Of a DNA stretch of 64,000 nucleotides, positions 1-8,296 are shown in pieces. A program made the position numbers and the translations under genes. Numbering within the stretch: the stretch's first letter is position 1; each line of letters starts with the position of its first letter. Location: assembly GCA_049324835.1 (NCBI GenBank), contig JBMOMT010000055.1, forward strand, positions 177,016 to 241,015, given 5' to 3'. This DNA comes from JBMOMT01 sp049324835 (GTDB taxonomy: Bacteria > Chloroflexota > Anaerolineae > CAYNKW01). The notes under the pieces are model-generated. The model was not told the DNA's origin, did not search any database, and saw only the letters and a program-made list of their open reading frames with translations.

Positions 1-481
1 GAGGATCGGCGCAGGTCACGCACCGGGGGTCAGGATCGCCGCCGAGGATCACGAACCCCCGCTGTGCGCCGGTGAGCCGGATTGCCTCGTTCAGCAGCGA
101 GCGCAGTTGATCGTCCACTTCCAGGTGCGCCCGGCTGGCCTGGGAAACGTTGTACATGGCCACCAACTGGTCATAAGCGCCCATCAACTCGACCGTCATG
201 CCGTCGAGTTCGATCTCTTGTTTGAGCAGTTGGGCCAGCAGGCGCGCCTGCCCGGCCAGCAGCGGGCGCGCCTCGGCCGGCGGGTTTTGGGCATAGGTCA
301 CACGCAGCAGCCCCAAACCGCCCAGCGGCGCATCCAGGCACTCACCGGTCGTGACGCCCTCTGCAAAGACCCCCTCTTTGTGGCCGTCCAGCAGGGCAAA
401 ACCCTGCGCGCCAGCGCTCTGCCAGTCGGCGGCCAGGTTTCGCAGCAGTGTGTTGTGTTGGGTTGCGAATCGGGCCAGCAT
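1..481 (-). CDS. GAF-type signalling protein, N-terminal part only (runs off the window)
   Basis: An uninterrupted reading frame starts at ATG (complement of 479-481) and continues past base 1, giving about 160 residues. The last visible part (after about residue 110) has a helix followed by a strand ending FVILGG, which resembles the start of a GAF domain. The N-terminal 100 residues are not recognised. The start lies 5 bases after the stop of the STAS gene at 487-825, so the two are probably co-transcribed. In related bacteria a STAS protein is often followed by a GAF-PP2C phosphatase, which would be a reasonable guess for the missing part, but no phosphatase motif is visible here. Confidence 0.6.
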   Translation of the reverse strand, partial: MLARFATQHNTLLRNLAADWQSAGAQGFALLDGHKEGVFAEGVTTGECLDAPLGGLGLLRVTYAQNPPAEARPLLAGQARLLAQLLKQEIELDGMTVELMGAYDQLVAMYNVSQASRAHLEVDDQLRSLLNEAIRLTGAQRGFVILGGDPDPRCVTCADP

Positions 482-486
482 GCCCG

Positions 487-825
487 TTACCCTCCGAAAC
501 TGTTCAGCGCGGCCTCCACATCGGAGAAAATCTCGAAAGCCTTGTCCAGCCGGGTGAGCTCAAAGATGATGCGCACCGGCTGCTGCAGCGCGGCGATCTT
601 GAGATCGCCGCCGCCCTGGCGGCAGCGTTTCAACCCCGAAACGAGCGTCGAGAGGCCGGTGCTGTCTACAAAGCTGACGCCGCTCATACTCACCACGATC
701 CTGGCCTGGCCGCCGGCCGCCAGATCGCCCAGCTTTTGTTTGACCGGCGGGGCGGTGTAGGCGTCAAAGCGCCCCTCAAGCTCGACAATCGTGACGCCGT
801 GGCTGGTTTTGATATTCATGTCCAT
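487..825 (-). CDS. STAS-domain anti-sigma factor antagonist (RsbV/SpoIIAA type)
   Basis: This 112-residue protein is a single STAS domain, the usual length for the family. In partner switching the unphosphorylated antagonist binds an RsbW-type kinase and frees its other partner. The phospho-acceptor loop is present as D54-S55-T56-G57, with S55 the expected phosphorylated serine. A good ribosome site (GGAG) lies 7 bases upstream of the ATG at 825; a second ATG two codons later is possible. It precedes the GAF protein at the window edge and follows the polysaccharide genes on the same strand. Its kinase partner is not adjacent; the only RsbW-like protein in the window is at 43.8 kb. Confidence 0.9.
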   Translation of the reverse strand: MDMNIKTSHGVTIVELEGRFDAYTAPPVKQKLGDLAAGGQARIVVSMSGVSFVDSTGLSTLVSGLKRCRQGGGDLKIAALQQPVRIIFELTRLDKAFEIFSDVEAALNSFGG

Positions 826-901
826 CTCTGTTCTCCTTTGTTTGTTGTGCGTGATACATCATTTTGGTTTTTCTGCGGTGCAGTCGCGGTGGCGCTGGAA
901 T

Positions 902-959
902 CCCGAACTTGTTCGGGTAATCCCACGTGGCAGTCAGAATCCACCTCAACAAGTTGAGG
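902..959. repeat. Pair of short palindromes in a 139-base intergenic gap
   Basis: Two palindromes lie in the spacer between the STAS gene and the nucleotidyltransferase-like gene: CCCGAACTTGTTCGGG at 902-917 and CCTCAACAAGTTGAGG at 944-959. Each has perfect 7-base arms around two central bases, and the second is embedded in a further GAATCC/GGATTC pair. No T-run follows on either strand, so simple intrinsic termination is not indicated. Confidence 0.65.
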
Positions 960-964
960 ATTCC

Positions 965-2602
965 TCACCGCTCTCGCGTTGTCCACGTGTCGGCCCGCAG
1001 CCAGGCGGCTGGTGTGCGTAACAGGATGCGCCGATCTTGCCGCCAGCTGCGGGTGGCGGCATAATAACTATCCACAACAAACTGCTCTTCCAGCGGCAGC
1101 GACTCGCCGCCCTGGATGAGCCACAGGCCGGTCAGCCCGGCCGGGCTCTGGTAGCGGTTCTGATGCCACTCTTCGGTGGCGCAGGCGGCCTCTTGCGGCT
1201 CGAGCGGCCTGACGCCCACCAGCGCCAGCCGACCGGCCATCACGTCCAGCAGGCGCGGCAGCAGGTCGATGGCCCAGCGGCGTAAAAAACGCCCGCCGGG
1301 CAGATCGCGCCCATCGGCGCGGCGGGTGCGCAGCCGGCGCAGCATCACCGTCTGGGTGAGCGTCTGGCCGGAAAGCAGCTCGGAGCGAGGGTCGCGCACC
1401 ACGTGCGGCTCGCGCAGCAGAACCGGTCTGCCAGAGGTCAGCCGCAGCCACAGCGCGGTCAGCGCCAGCAACGGCGAGCAGAGGATCAGCCCCACCAGCG
1501 CTGCCAGCCAGTCGACGGCGCGGCGCACGCCGGCCGTCACGTAGGCCTCGCCGCTGCCCCCCAGCATGAAATGATCGGCCACGTAAACGCTCACCGCTGA
1601 AGGGACGTTGATCAGGCAGTTCTGGTTGACCACCGCCTCTTTGACCTCCACCGCCTGGCCCACGTAGGTGCCATCCAGCACCACGCTGCGGGTGATGGCG
1701 GCGTTCTGATCGACGATGACACCCCGGCCCAGCACCGTCTCTGGCCCCAGGACCACGCCGGGGCGCACCTGGCATTCGTCGCCGATCTGCACCGGCGCGG
1801 CGATGCGCACATCGGGCGGCAGCGCCACGTTGTGACCCAGCCACACCCCGTCGGCGGCCTGGCGGCCGGGCACGCGGAGATGTTTCAACCGCCCGTAAAG
1901 GGCGTCGGCGTTGACCCGCCGGTAATCGCCGAAACTGCCGATCTCGGCCCAGTAGCCATCCATGACATAGCCGCACACCACGCCGCCCGCCGCCAGCAGA
2001 GCCGGAAGTAGATCGTGGGCCAGATCGAAGGGCTGCCGCGCTGGGATGCGCTCCAGCACCGCGGGCTCCAGCACCGAGATGCCGGTGCAGACCATTCCCT
2101 CGTCGCCGTTCAGGGCGATCACGCGCCCGGCGTCATCCACCTCGGCCCGGAGCGCGCCCGGCCCGGCGACGGCGGTGGGGTGCAGCACCACGGTGGCCTG
2201 GGCGGCCTGGCGGCGATGAAAGGCCAGCGCGGCGGTCAGGTCCAGATCGGTGAGCACATCACCCGCAGCGACGATAAAGGTGCTCTTTAGGCGGTGCGCC
2301 ACCCGTCTGAGCGCCCCCGCGCTGCCCGGCGGCTCGCGCTCCAGCGAGAAATCCATCTCGACGCCCCAACGCGTGCCGTCGCCAAAGTGGCGCTCCACCA
2401 GATGCGGCAGATGGTGCAGGCTGACGATCACCTCTCGCACGCCGTGGCGGGCCAGCAGCTCGACGTTGTGTTCGAGCAGCGGTTTGTTGACCACCGGCGC
2501 CATCACTTTGGGCATGGCCATCGTCAGCGGGTTGAGCGGCTTTTCGCCGCCCGCGGCCAGGAGGACGGCCTGGATGTTCTCCAGATTGTTTTTATCATCC
2601 AT
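965..2602 (-). CDS. Nucleotidyltransferase / left-handed beta-helix / sugar-phosphate transferase fusion with degraded active sites
   Basis: The 545-residue protein has three parts: a sugar-nucleotidyltransferase-like fold (about 1-235), a hexapeptide-type beta-helix (about 250-335) and a membrane-associated initiating sugar-phosphate transferase-like domain (about 358-540, with a hydrophobic stretch at 362-388). The first part keeps PLT..MPK..APVVNKP, but the usual GGxGTRL loop reads AAGGEKPL (16-23), so the catalytic Arg is missing. In the last part the DE dyad of the WbaP/PglC family (D149-E150 in the intact gene at 5005-5736) is D446-L447. Both active sites therefore look impaired, and a regulatory or scaffold role is possible. 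A weak GAGGG ribosome site precedes the ATG. Confidence 0.8.
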   Translation of the reverse strand: MDDKNNLENIQAVLLAAGGEKPLNPLTMAMPKVMAPVVNKPLLEHNVELLARHGVREVIVSLHHLPHLVERHFGDGTRWGVEMDFSLEREPPGSAGALRRVAHRLKSTFIVAAGDVLTDLDLTAALAFHRRQAAQATVVLHPTAVAGPGALRAEVDDAGRVIALNGDEGMVCTGISVLEPAVLERIPARQPFDLAHDLLPALLAAGGVVCGYVMDGYWAEIGSFGDYRRVNADALYGRLKHLRVPGRQAADGVWLGHNVALPPDVRIAAPVQIGDECQVRPGVVLGPETVLGRGVIVDQNAAITRSVVLDGTYVGQAVEVKEAVVNQNCLINVPSAVSVYVADHFMLGGSGEAYVTAGVRRAVDWLAALVGLILCSPLLALTALWLRLTSGRPVLLREPHVVRDPRSELLSGQTLTQTVMLRRLRTRRADGRDLPGGRFLRRWAIDLLPRLLDVMAGRLALVGVRPLEPQEAACATEEWHQNRYQSPAGLTGLWLIQGGESLPLEEQFVVDSYYAATRSWRQDRRILLRTPAAWLRADTWTTRER

Positions 2603-2661
2603 TGTCTGATACCCTCATTCTACACAGGAACAAGCGTTTCGTCCAGTCGGATGGGGTGTGA

Positions 2662-2722
2662 CGTATTGCGTATTGCGTATTGCGTATTGCGTATTACGTA
2701 TTACGTTTCTCCACGCAATACG
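2662..2722. repeat. Heptamer tandem repeat with an inverted copy
   Basis: Six consecutive copies of a 7-base unit (four CGTATTG, then two CGTATTA) run from 2662 to 2703 and end in CGT. An inverted copy, CGCAATACG, lies at 2714-2722, so the region could fold back. It sits in the spacer between the gene ending at 2732 and the gene starting at 2602. Confidence 0.85.
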
Positions 2723-2731
2723 AAACACGTT

Positions 2732-3325
2732 TCACTGCCCCTTGCTCGCCAGCGGCAGATGCAGCCCATACACCTCCGGCAGCGGTTGGAAAGAGCCGGT
2801 ATCGACCACGCCGGTGTGCGCCGCGCCGCCGTGAAAGGCCGGCCAGGGTGCGGCATCGGCGCGCCAGCCCCCGCTCTCGTCCCAGACGTAAACCCGGCCA
2901 TCGAAGGAGCCGATGGCCACCTCGATGTCGCCGTCGGCGTCGAGATCACCCACTGCCGGGGTGGAGGCCAGGATGACGTTGCCATCGGCCTTGCGGCTGC
3001 CGCCGGCAGGGCCGTCGTCGTCCACTGCGCCCTCTTGAATGTAGAGGATGTAGGATTGTCCGGTGTTCAGGGTGAGGCCGGTGACGGTGTCGTCGCTGTC
3101 GCCGTCGGAGGCGTCGTCCACGATGTCCACTGCCGTGCCATCCTGCACCGCCGTGACGATCAGGACCGGGTCGCGGCTGGTGTAACTGCCGTTGGGCGGC
3201 ACAAAAACGCCGAACCGGGTGGAGGTTTCGCCCACGGCCTGCGCTGGCGGAATGGGAAAAGCGGGCAGGAAAAGCATGGCCAGAGATAGCGGGACGAGTA
3301 TGCGGAAAAGCAGGCATCTATTCAT
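2732..3325 (-). CDS. Secreted protein with one FG-GAP/VCBS-like repeat
   Basis: The 197-residue protein begins with a signal peptide (MNRCLLF, a hydrophobic core, then an Ala-rich cleavage region ending PAQA). The ATG at 3325 is chosen over an upstream one because GGAGAG lies just before it and the signal peptide starts there. Near residue 130 there is a calcium-binding FG-GAP-like unit (VGDLDADGD followed by a short beta repeat ending VYVWD). The Asp-rich middle (DDASDGDSDD) may also bind calcium. Function is unknown; the position within the polysaccharide locus suggests a surface role. It is too short for a full beta-propeller and may be a remnant. Confidence 0.7.
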   Translation of the reverse strand: MNRCLLFRILVPLSLAMLFLPAFPIPPAQAVGETSTRFGVFVPPNGSYTSRDPVLIVTAVQDGTAVDIVDDASDGDSDDTVTGLTLNTGQSYILYIQEGAVDDDGPAGGSRKADGNVILASTPAVGDLDADGDIEVAIGSFDGRVYVWDESGGWRADAAPWPAFHGGAAHTGVVDTGSFQPLPEVYGLHLPLASKGQ

Positions 3326-3450
3326 GTCACTCTCCGAAGCCGGCTCAGCCGGGACCAAATCAAGTCAACTTTCTTTACCACCGAGACACAAAGACGCCAA
3401 GTTTTTGACCTTCCTTTCTTGTTTGTGTCTTTGAGCCTTTGTGGTCAGTT

Positions 3451-3476
3451 TTCTTGCCAGGCGCGCAAGAATTTCA
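3451..3476. repeat. Hairpin element shared with 48201-48226
   Basis: TTCTTGC and GCAAGAA form an inverted repeat around CAGGCGC, followed by TTTCA. A nearly identical element (the only differences are in the loop) occurs at 48201-48226. Both copies lie at the 3' end of minus-strand genes, this one overlapping the stop codon of the glycosyltransferase-STAS gene. It could act as a terminator or RNA-stabilising hairpin, but there is no long T-run. Confidence 0.6.
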
Positions 3477-4958
3477 GCGATCAGGCCTCGATCCTGTGGC
3501 TGCCTTGACGCTGGGATAAAGATCGAACACACGATCCAGGCGCGAGAGCTGCACGATGCGCTGCACGTTGGGCGAGAGGGCGGCCAGGCGCAGCGCGCCG
3601 CCCCCGGCGGCGAGCCGTTTTTGCAGGCCAATGATGACCGCCAGCCCGGCGCTGTCTATGAATTCGGCGCCGCTGCAATCCAGAATGATCTGCGAGTGCA
3701 ACCCGGCGGCCTCGTCGAACGTGGTCTTGAGGCCGTCCAGCGCGTCCACCCGCACCTGGCGCGGCAGGGGCAGCACGAACCAATCACCGGCCGGGCGCGG
3801 CTCTGCTGGAGCGGCGGGGGCCGGTTTTCCCGGCTCGACCGTTCCTCCCGCCAGGGCAGCCTCCAGATCGCCGGCCATCTCGAAAAGCCGGTCCAGGCGG
3901 GCGGCGGCCAGAGCCTGGGCCACAGGACGGGGCGCGGCAGCCAGGCGCACCTCGCCGCCGCGCTCGCGGGCGCGCTTGGCAACCTGCACCAGCGCGCCCA
4001 TGCCGGCGCTATCGACAAAGGTCGTCTCGGCCAGGTTCACGATGACGCCGGTGATGGCGTCATCGGCCAGCGCGTCGTCGACCAGGGCCAGGAAACGGTC
4101 GCGCGAGGTCAGGTCGAGCCGCCCGCTCACGGCGATGACAGCCGCGCTGCCTACGGTAAAAGCCTCAGTTCGGGGCAGCACGGTCGCCCGGCGCGCGCCG
4201 CGCCGGTTTTGCCACCACTGCCACAGGAAAAAGGCGCCAAAGCCGGCCATATCTACCACGTAACGTTTCCACAGGCGGCGCGGCTCCTGGAGCAGGCGGT
4301 AGAGCCATTCCAGGCCGGATTTCTGCATCCAGGCCGGGGCGCGTTTGGTCTGGCCGGCGATGAAATCGAACGAGCCGCCGACGCCCACCGCCACGGCGCA
4401 GGTCAGGGCGGTGCGGTGCATGTTGATCCATTTTTCTTGCTTGGGGTTGCCAAAGGCCACCAGCAGCACGTCGGCTCCGGAGGCGTTGATGCGCTCGACG
4501 ATGGCCGGCTCCATTTCGAAAATGGTGCTCAGCGGCGGTGAATAGACGCCGGCGATTTCGAGGCCCGGGTAACGCTCCTGGAGAATTTCGCCGGCCCGGG
4601 CCGCCACGCCGGGCGCCGCGCCGAGAAAATAGAGCGACCAGCCTTCCTGGGCGGCGCGCTGCGCCAGGGCGGGCACCATGTCGGCGCCGGTGACGCGACC
4701 TTCCAGCGGCACGCCCAGCAGGCGCGCCCCCCACACCAGGGGCATGCCGTCGGCGGTGAGCATATCGGCGTGCTGGAGGATATCCAGCAGTTCCGGGTCT
4801 TGGAACGATTTGACGACGAAATCGGCGTTGACGGTGGCGATCTGGCGCAGACGGCCATCGCGCCGGGCGGCGGTGATGAACGCGCCGATACGATCCATCG
4901 CCTGGGGCATGGTCAGATCGTCGATGGGCACGCCGAGGATGACAGACAATTTGCGCAT
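3474..4958 (-). CDS. WecG/TagA/CpsF-type glycosyltransferase fused to two STAS domains
   Basis: Residues 1-235 are a TagA/CpsF-family glycosyltransferase, which transfers a sugar to a lipid-linked sugar precursor. T42 (in ATVNADF) and D70 (in LTADGMP) are spaced as in the TagA active site, and FLGAAPG and AFGNPKQEKW are present. A hydrophobic, membrane-associating segment follows (about 234-250). The rest is two STAS domains, about 265-370 and 391-488, joined by an Ala/Pro linker; each keeps a DSAG loop (S317, S436). STAS domains are normally separate switch proteins, so this fusion implies that the enzyme is controlled by, or titrates, an RsbW-like kinase. Its 494 residues are twice the usual TagA length. 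The ATG at 4958 starts the conserved domain. Confidence 0.9.
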   Translation of the reverse strand: MRKLSVILGVPIDDLTMPQAMDRIGAFITAARRDGRLRQIATVNADFVVKSFQDPELLDILQHADMLTADGMPLVWGARLLGVPLEGRVTGADMVPALAQRAAQEGWSLYFLGAAPGVAARAGEILQERYPGLEIAGVYSPPLSTIFEMEPAIVERINASGADVLLVAFGNPKQEKWINMHRTALTCAVAVGVGGSFDFIAGQTKRAPAWMQKSGLEWLYRLLQEPRRLWKRYVVDMAGFGAFFLWQWWQNRRGARRATVLPRTEAFTVGSAAVIAVSGRLDLTSRDRFLALVDDALADDAITGVIVNLAETTFVDSAGMGALVQVAKRARERGGEVRLAAAPRPVAQALAAARLDRLFEMAGDLEAALAGGTVEPGKPAPAAPAEPRPAGDWFVLPLPRQVRVDALDGLKTTFDEAAGLHSQIILDCSGAEFIDSAGLAVIIGLQKRLAAGGGALRLAALSPNVQRIVQLSRLDRVFDLYPSVKAATGSRPDR

Positions 4959-5004
4959 GGTTCAGGCTCCGTTCAGCAAAGCGGTTAAGTGCACACCGGC
5001 GCTC

Positions 5005-5736
5005 TCAATAAGCTCCGCGGCTGAAAAGCACGGCCGGAATGGTCTTGAGCAGAATCTTGATGTCGTACAGGAAGGACTGCTGCTCGATGTACTGCACGTC
5101 CAGCGCCACCCAGCGATCAAAGTCCATGTCGGAGCGGCCGGACACCTGCTGCAGGCCGGTGATGCCCGGCACGGCGTCCAGGCGGCGGCGCTGGTCGTAT
5201 TCGTACTGGGCCACTTCGCCGGGCACCGGCGGGCGCGGCCCCACCAGCGACATTTCGCCCTTGAGCACGTTAAAGAGCTGCGGCAGCTCGTCGATGCTCA
5301 GCTTGCGGATGATACGCCCCACGCGGGTGATGCGCGGGTCGTTTTTCATCTTGAAAACCGGCCCGTCGGCTTCGTTGAAGGCCATGAGCTCTTTTTTGCG
5401 TTCTTCGGCATCGGTGTACATGGAGCGAAATTTGTAACAGCCAAAGGTGCGCCCCCATTTGCCCACGCGGATCTGTTTAAAAAAGACGGGGCCAGGCGAA
5501 TCGAGTTTGACGGCCAGAGCTGTGAGCAGCATCAGCGGCGAAAGGCCAAGCAGCAGGATCAGCGCGGCGAGGAAATCAAAGGCGCGTTTGAGGCTGCGTT
5601 TGAAACGCGTCAGCACGATCCAACTGGTCACGGTGAGCACGAAACGCAGCCGCCGCCAAAAGTTCGATGTACGCAGGCCGCGATCGTCGTACATGTCCAG
5701 GATTTGTTGCTGGAGGTCTTGGGTTGTTTCGGTCAT
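5005..5736 (-). CDS. Initiating sugar-phosphate transferase (WbaP/PglC superfamily)
   Basis: This 243-residue membrane protein would move a sugar-1-phosphate from a nucleotide sugar onto undecaprenyl phosphate, the first step of repeat-unit assembly. It has the RAFD entry helix (51-75), the CYKFRSM motif (100-106), the catalytic DE dyad in SIDELPQL (D149-E150) and SLVGPRP (163-169). It has only one membrane helix before the catalytic domain, as in the short PglC/WcaJ-C class, but with an N-terminal extension of about 45 residues. It lies directly upstream of the STAS-fused glycosyltransferase on the same strand, so the two may act consecutively on the same lipid. Confidence 0.92.
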   Translation of the reverse strand: MTETTQDLQQQILDMYDDRGLRTSNFWRRLRFVLTVTSWIVLTRFKRSLKRAFDFLAALILLLGLSPLMLLTALAVKLDSPGPVFFKQIRVGKWGRTFGCYKFRSMYTDAEERKKELMAFNEADGPVFKMKNDPRITRVGRIIRKLSIDELPQLFNVLKGEMSLVGPRPPVPGEVAQYEYDQRRRLDAVPGITGLQQVSGRSDMDFDRWVALDVQYIEQQSFLYDIKILLKTIPAVLFSRGAY

Positions 5737-5818
5737 GGTTTCATCTCCGGCGTCATGTATTCATAGTCGGCACGAAACAGAGGAGCGCCGACGTCGCTTG
5801 GCGTTGCTGCGTGGCTCA

Positions 5819-7009
5819 CTACGAACCTCCTTCACGGGCGGTGCGCACCCAGCCCTGGCGATCCAGACCCAGCAGCACGCGGGCATAGAGCCACAGTTTC
5901 CACAGCACGTAAAACGGCGCGCCCAGCAGGGCCAGGTAAACCTGGAACGGCGCGCGGACCAGCAGCAGGCCGGTGAGGGTATAGACCGCCTGTGCGGCCA
6001 GCAGGACCAGTCCCAGCCAAAAGACGGGCCAGACCCCGAGGGCCAGCGCCGCCAGCAGCGGCAAGACGGTGGCCCCCACGAGCACGGCAAAGGGCGGGAT
6101 GACCTGCTCCAGCGCGGCGTCGATGAGGGCGAAACTGCGCCGGCGCAGCCCCTCGCTCAGCAGGCGGGGCGTGTACTGCCGCACCATCTGCACGCGGCCC
6201 CGCTCCCAGCGCACGTTCTGCGTTTGTGAGCCGCGCAGTGTGCCGGGCATCTCGGCCCAGACGACGGCGTCGGGGGCAAAGACCACCCGCCGCCCAGCCA
6301 GGATGAGGGCCATGTGATACTCGATGTCTTCGGTGAGGGAGGCGCTCCAGGGAAATTGCTCCAGTACCGCGGCAGTGAAGGCCATGCCGTTGCCTTTGAG
6401 GCCCGGCGATCCACCCAGCAGCCCCCGGCCCAGCGGGCGCAAATAGTGCAGCACAGCCAGGGCAGCGTAGCGAACCGCCGCCCCCCAGGAAGCCGCCGGG
6501 TCGCGGACGGCGTAATAGCCCTGCACGGCGTCGGCGCCCTGCTGCAGGCGGGCATCTGTGACCCGCAAAAAGTTGGCCGAGACGAGGGTGTCGGCGTCAA
6601 AGATGATAAAGGCATCATACGGCGTATTGGGTGTTGCGCCGGTAATCTGCTCCAACAGCCAGTTGAGGGCGTAACCTTTGCCCACCCGCTCGGTGTTAAA
6701 GCGCTCATAGACGTGGACGCCGGCCTGGCGGGCGATCCCGGCGGTGCTGTCGGTGCAGTTGTCGGCCACGACGTGGACGGTATAGAGCGCGGCCGGGTAA
6801 TCCAGATCGGCCAGGCTGCGCAGCAGGCCCGGCAGCAAGAGTTCTTCGTTGTGGGCCGGCACCAGGATGGCAAAGCGCGTCCGGGGCCGATCCGGCAGAG
6901 GCGTGCGCCGGGGCGCAAACAGGCTCAGGAGGGTGAGCAGCAGCAGATAACCCACCAGCACGGCCAGCGCAGATTCGATGATCCACAGCAGAGCAGTCAG
7001 GAATGGCAT
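5819..7009 (-). CDS. Family 2 processive-type glycosyltransferase, membrane-bound
   Basis: The 396-residue protein has an N-terminal membrane helix (about 5-32), a GT2 domain and two or three C-terminal helices (about 290-380). The catalytic set is complete: VPAHNEE (50-56), FDAD (137-140), a TED motif (226-228) and QNVRW (264-268), the QxxRW motif of cellulose- and hyaluronan-synthase-like enzymes. It therefore probably adds sugars from a nucleotide donor at the inner membrane face. It overlaps the next gene upstream by 13 bases, which indicates translational coupling. Confidence 0.88.
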   Translation of the reverse strand: MPFLTALLWIIESALAVLVGYLLLLTLLSLFAPRRTPLPDRPRTRFAILVPAHNEELLLPGLLRSLADLDYPAALYTVHVVADNCTDSTAGIARQAGVHVYERFNTERVGKGYALNWLLEQITGATPNTPYDAFIIFDADTLVSANFLRVTDARLQQGADAVQGYYAVRDPAASWGAAVRYAALAVLHYLRPLGRGLLGGSPGLKGNGMAFTAAVLEQFPWSASLTEDIEYHMALILAGRRVVFAPDAVVWAEMPGTLRGSQTQNVRWERGRVQMVRQYTPRLLSEGLRRRSFALIDAALEQVIPPFAVLVGATVLPLLAALALGVWPVFWLGLVLLAAQAVYTLTGLLLVRAPFQVYLALLGAPFYVLWKLWLYARVLLGLDRQGWVRTAREGGS

Positions 7010-8160
7010 GGCACGCTTCCTTTTTGGGGCGCGACGGCCCGCTCCAGCACGCCGGACACGCGGGCGGCAAAGGTTTCGGCCGAGAACTCGCGCCGCACCC
7101 GCTCGCGGCCGGCCTCTCCCAGGCGGCGGGCCAGCGCCGGGTTCAGGGCCAGGCTCAAGACCGCCTCGGCCACCTGATCGACGCTCGACGGATCGACCAG
7201 CAGGCCGGTCTGGCCGTCCAGCACGGCATCGGCCACGCCCCCGGCCCGCCCGCCGATGACCGGCTTGCCCGCCGCCGCCGCTTCCAGATAGACGATGCCA
7301 AAGCCTTCCACCTCGCTGCCATCGTGGCTGGGGCGGGTGGGCATGACAAAGGCGTCGCAGGCGCGATAATAGGCCGGCAGATCGGCATCGCTGACCCGTC
7401 CGGCAAAGGTGACGTGTCCGGAAACGCCCAGGTCGGCGGCCAGGGCGCGCAGGCCGTCGGTATCGGGGCCGCTGCCCACTATCAGATAATGGGCCTGCGG
7501 CACGCGCTCCAGGATGCGCGGCAGGGCGCGGATGACCGTATCCTGGCCCTTGCGCCAGACGAGGCGAGCTACGGTGAGCAGCGTCCAGCTAGCGGGTCGC
7601 GATTCCAGGGCTGGGAGCGGCGCGGGCTGGGCAAAGCGCTCCAACTCGATGCCCGGCGGGATGAGGGTCACCTGCTGCGGGTCCAGGCCCAGCCGACCCA
7701 GCTCGCGGCGGGTGAAATCGCTGACGGTGATGACGGCCGAGGCGCGCCAGAGGGCGCGGGCCAGCGCGCGCCGCCTGCGCTGTCCGGGAATGGTGATGTC
7801 CTCCGAGTGGGCATAGACGACATAAGGTACGGAAACCAGACGGGTGGCCATTTCGGCGATGATGGCCGTGGGATAAGCCACGCCGCACAGGATGAGGTGC
7901 GGCCGCCAGCGGCGGATGGCTGCCAGCAGGCGGGCGGCAAAACGCGCCGAGGTCAGGCCGCCCACGGGCAGCGGCGGCACCCGCTCGATAGGGAAGGGCG
8001 CGCGGGCGTCGAAAGCGGCGTAAAAAGCCGGCGGCTGCTGGCGCACGCTGAGCACACGCAGCTCGATGTCTGCCGGGCGGTGGTCGGAGAACTGCCACAG
8101 CAGGCGCGGCACGCCGCCCGGTTCCGGCGCGAATTGCGAGGTGGCTAATAGAACGCGCAC
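6997..8160 (-). CDS. Family 4 glycosyltransferase
   Basis: The 387-residue protein has the GT-B fold signature of GT4 enzymes: an N-terminal acceptor domain starting MRVLLATSQFAPEPGG, the VTLIPPGIE segment between the domains, and the donor-binding EGFGIVYLEAAAAGKPV (an E-x7-E motif). It probably adds one sugar of the polysaccharide repeat from a nucleotide-activated donor in the cytoplasm. It overlaps the gene downstream by 13 bases. The acceptor specificity cannot be told from the sequence. Confidence 0.88.
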   Translation of the reverse strand: MRVLLATSQFAPEPGGVPRLLWQFSDHRPADIELRVLSVRQQPPAFYAAFDARAPFPIERVPPLPVGGLTSARFAARLLAAIRRWRPHLILCGVAYPTAIIAEMATRLVSVPYVVYAHSEDITIPGQRRRRALARALWRASAVITVSDFTRRELGRLGLDPQQVTLIPPGIELERFAQPAPLPALESRPASWTLLTVARLVWRKGQDTVIRALPRILERVPQAHYLIVGSGPDTDGLRALAADLGVSGHVTFAGRVSDADLPAYYRACDAFVMPTRPSHDGSEVEGFGIVYLEAAAAGKPVIGGRAGGVADAVLDGQTGLLVDPSSVDQVAEAVLSLALNPALARRLGEAGRERVRREFSAETFAARVSGVLERAVAPQKGSVPCHS

Positions 8161-8206
8161 GATCTTGCCCTGACCCGGCAGAGCCGGAATCCAACGAGGA
8201 AAATGT

Positions 8207-8227
8207 CTTTACCACCAGGACACAAAG
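8207..8227. repeat. ACCAC..GACACAAAG-type intergenic repeat, second copy of 3373-3393
   Basis: The 21 bases at 8207-8227 match 3373-3393 except for two positions (CTTTACCACC, three bases, then ACACAAAG). Both copies lie in minus/minus intergenic gaps of the polysaccharide locus. Around 3421-3447 a reverse-oriented ACACAAA/ACCACAAAG-like stretch is also visible. This type of A/C-rich repeat is widespread in environmental bacteria; its function is unknown. Confidence 0.6.
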
Positions 8228-8296
8228 GTGCAAAGAGAGCCAAAAGGCTTTGAGTCCTGGCATCTTGATGGTTGCAAGTATCTGTTCGGAAGGGCA

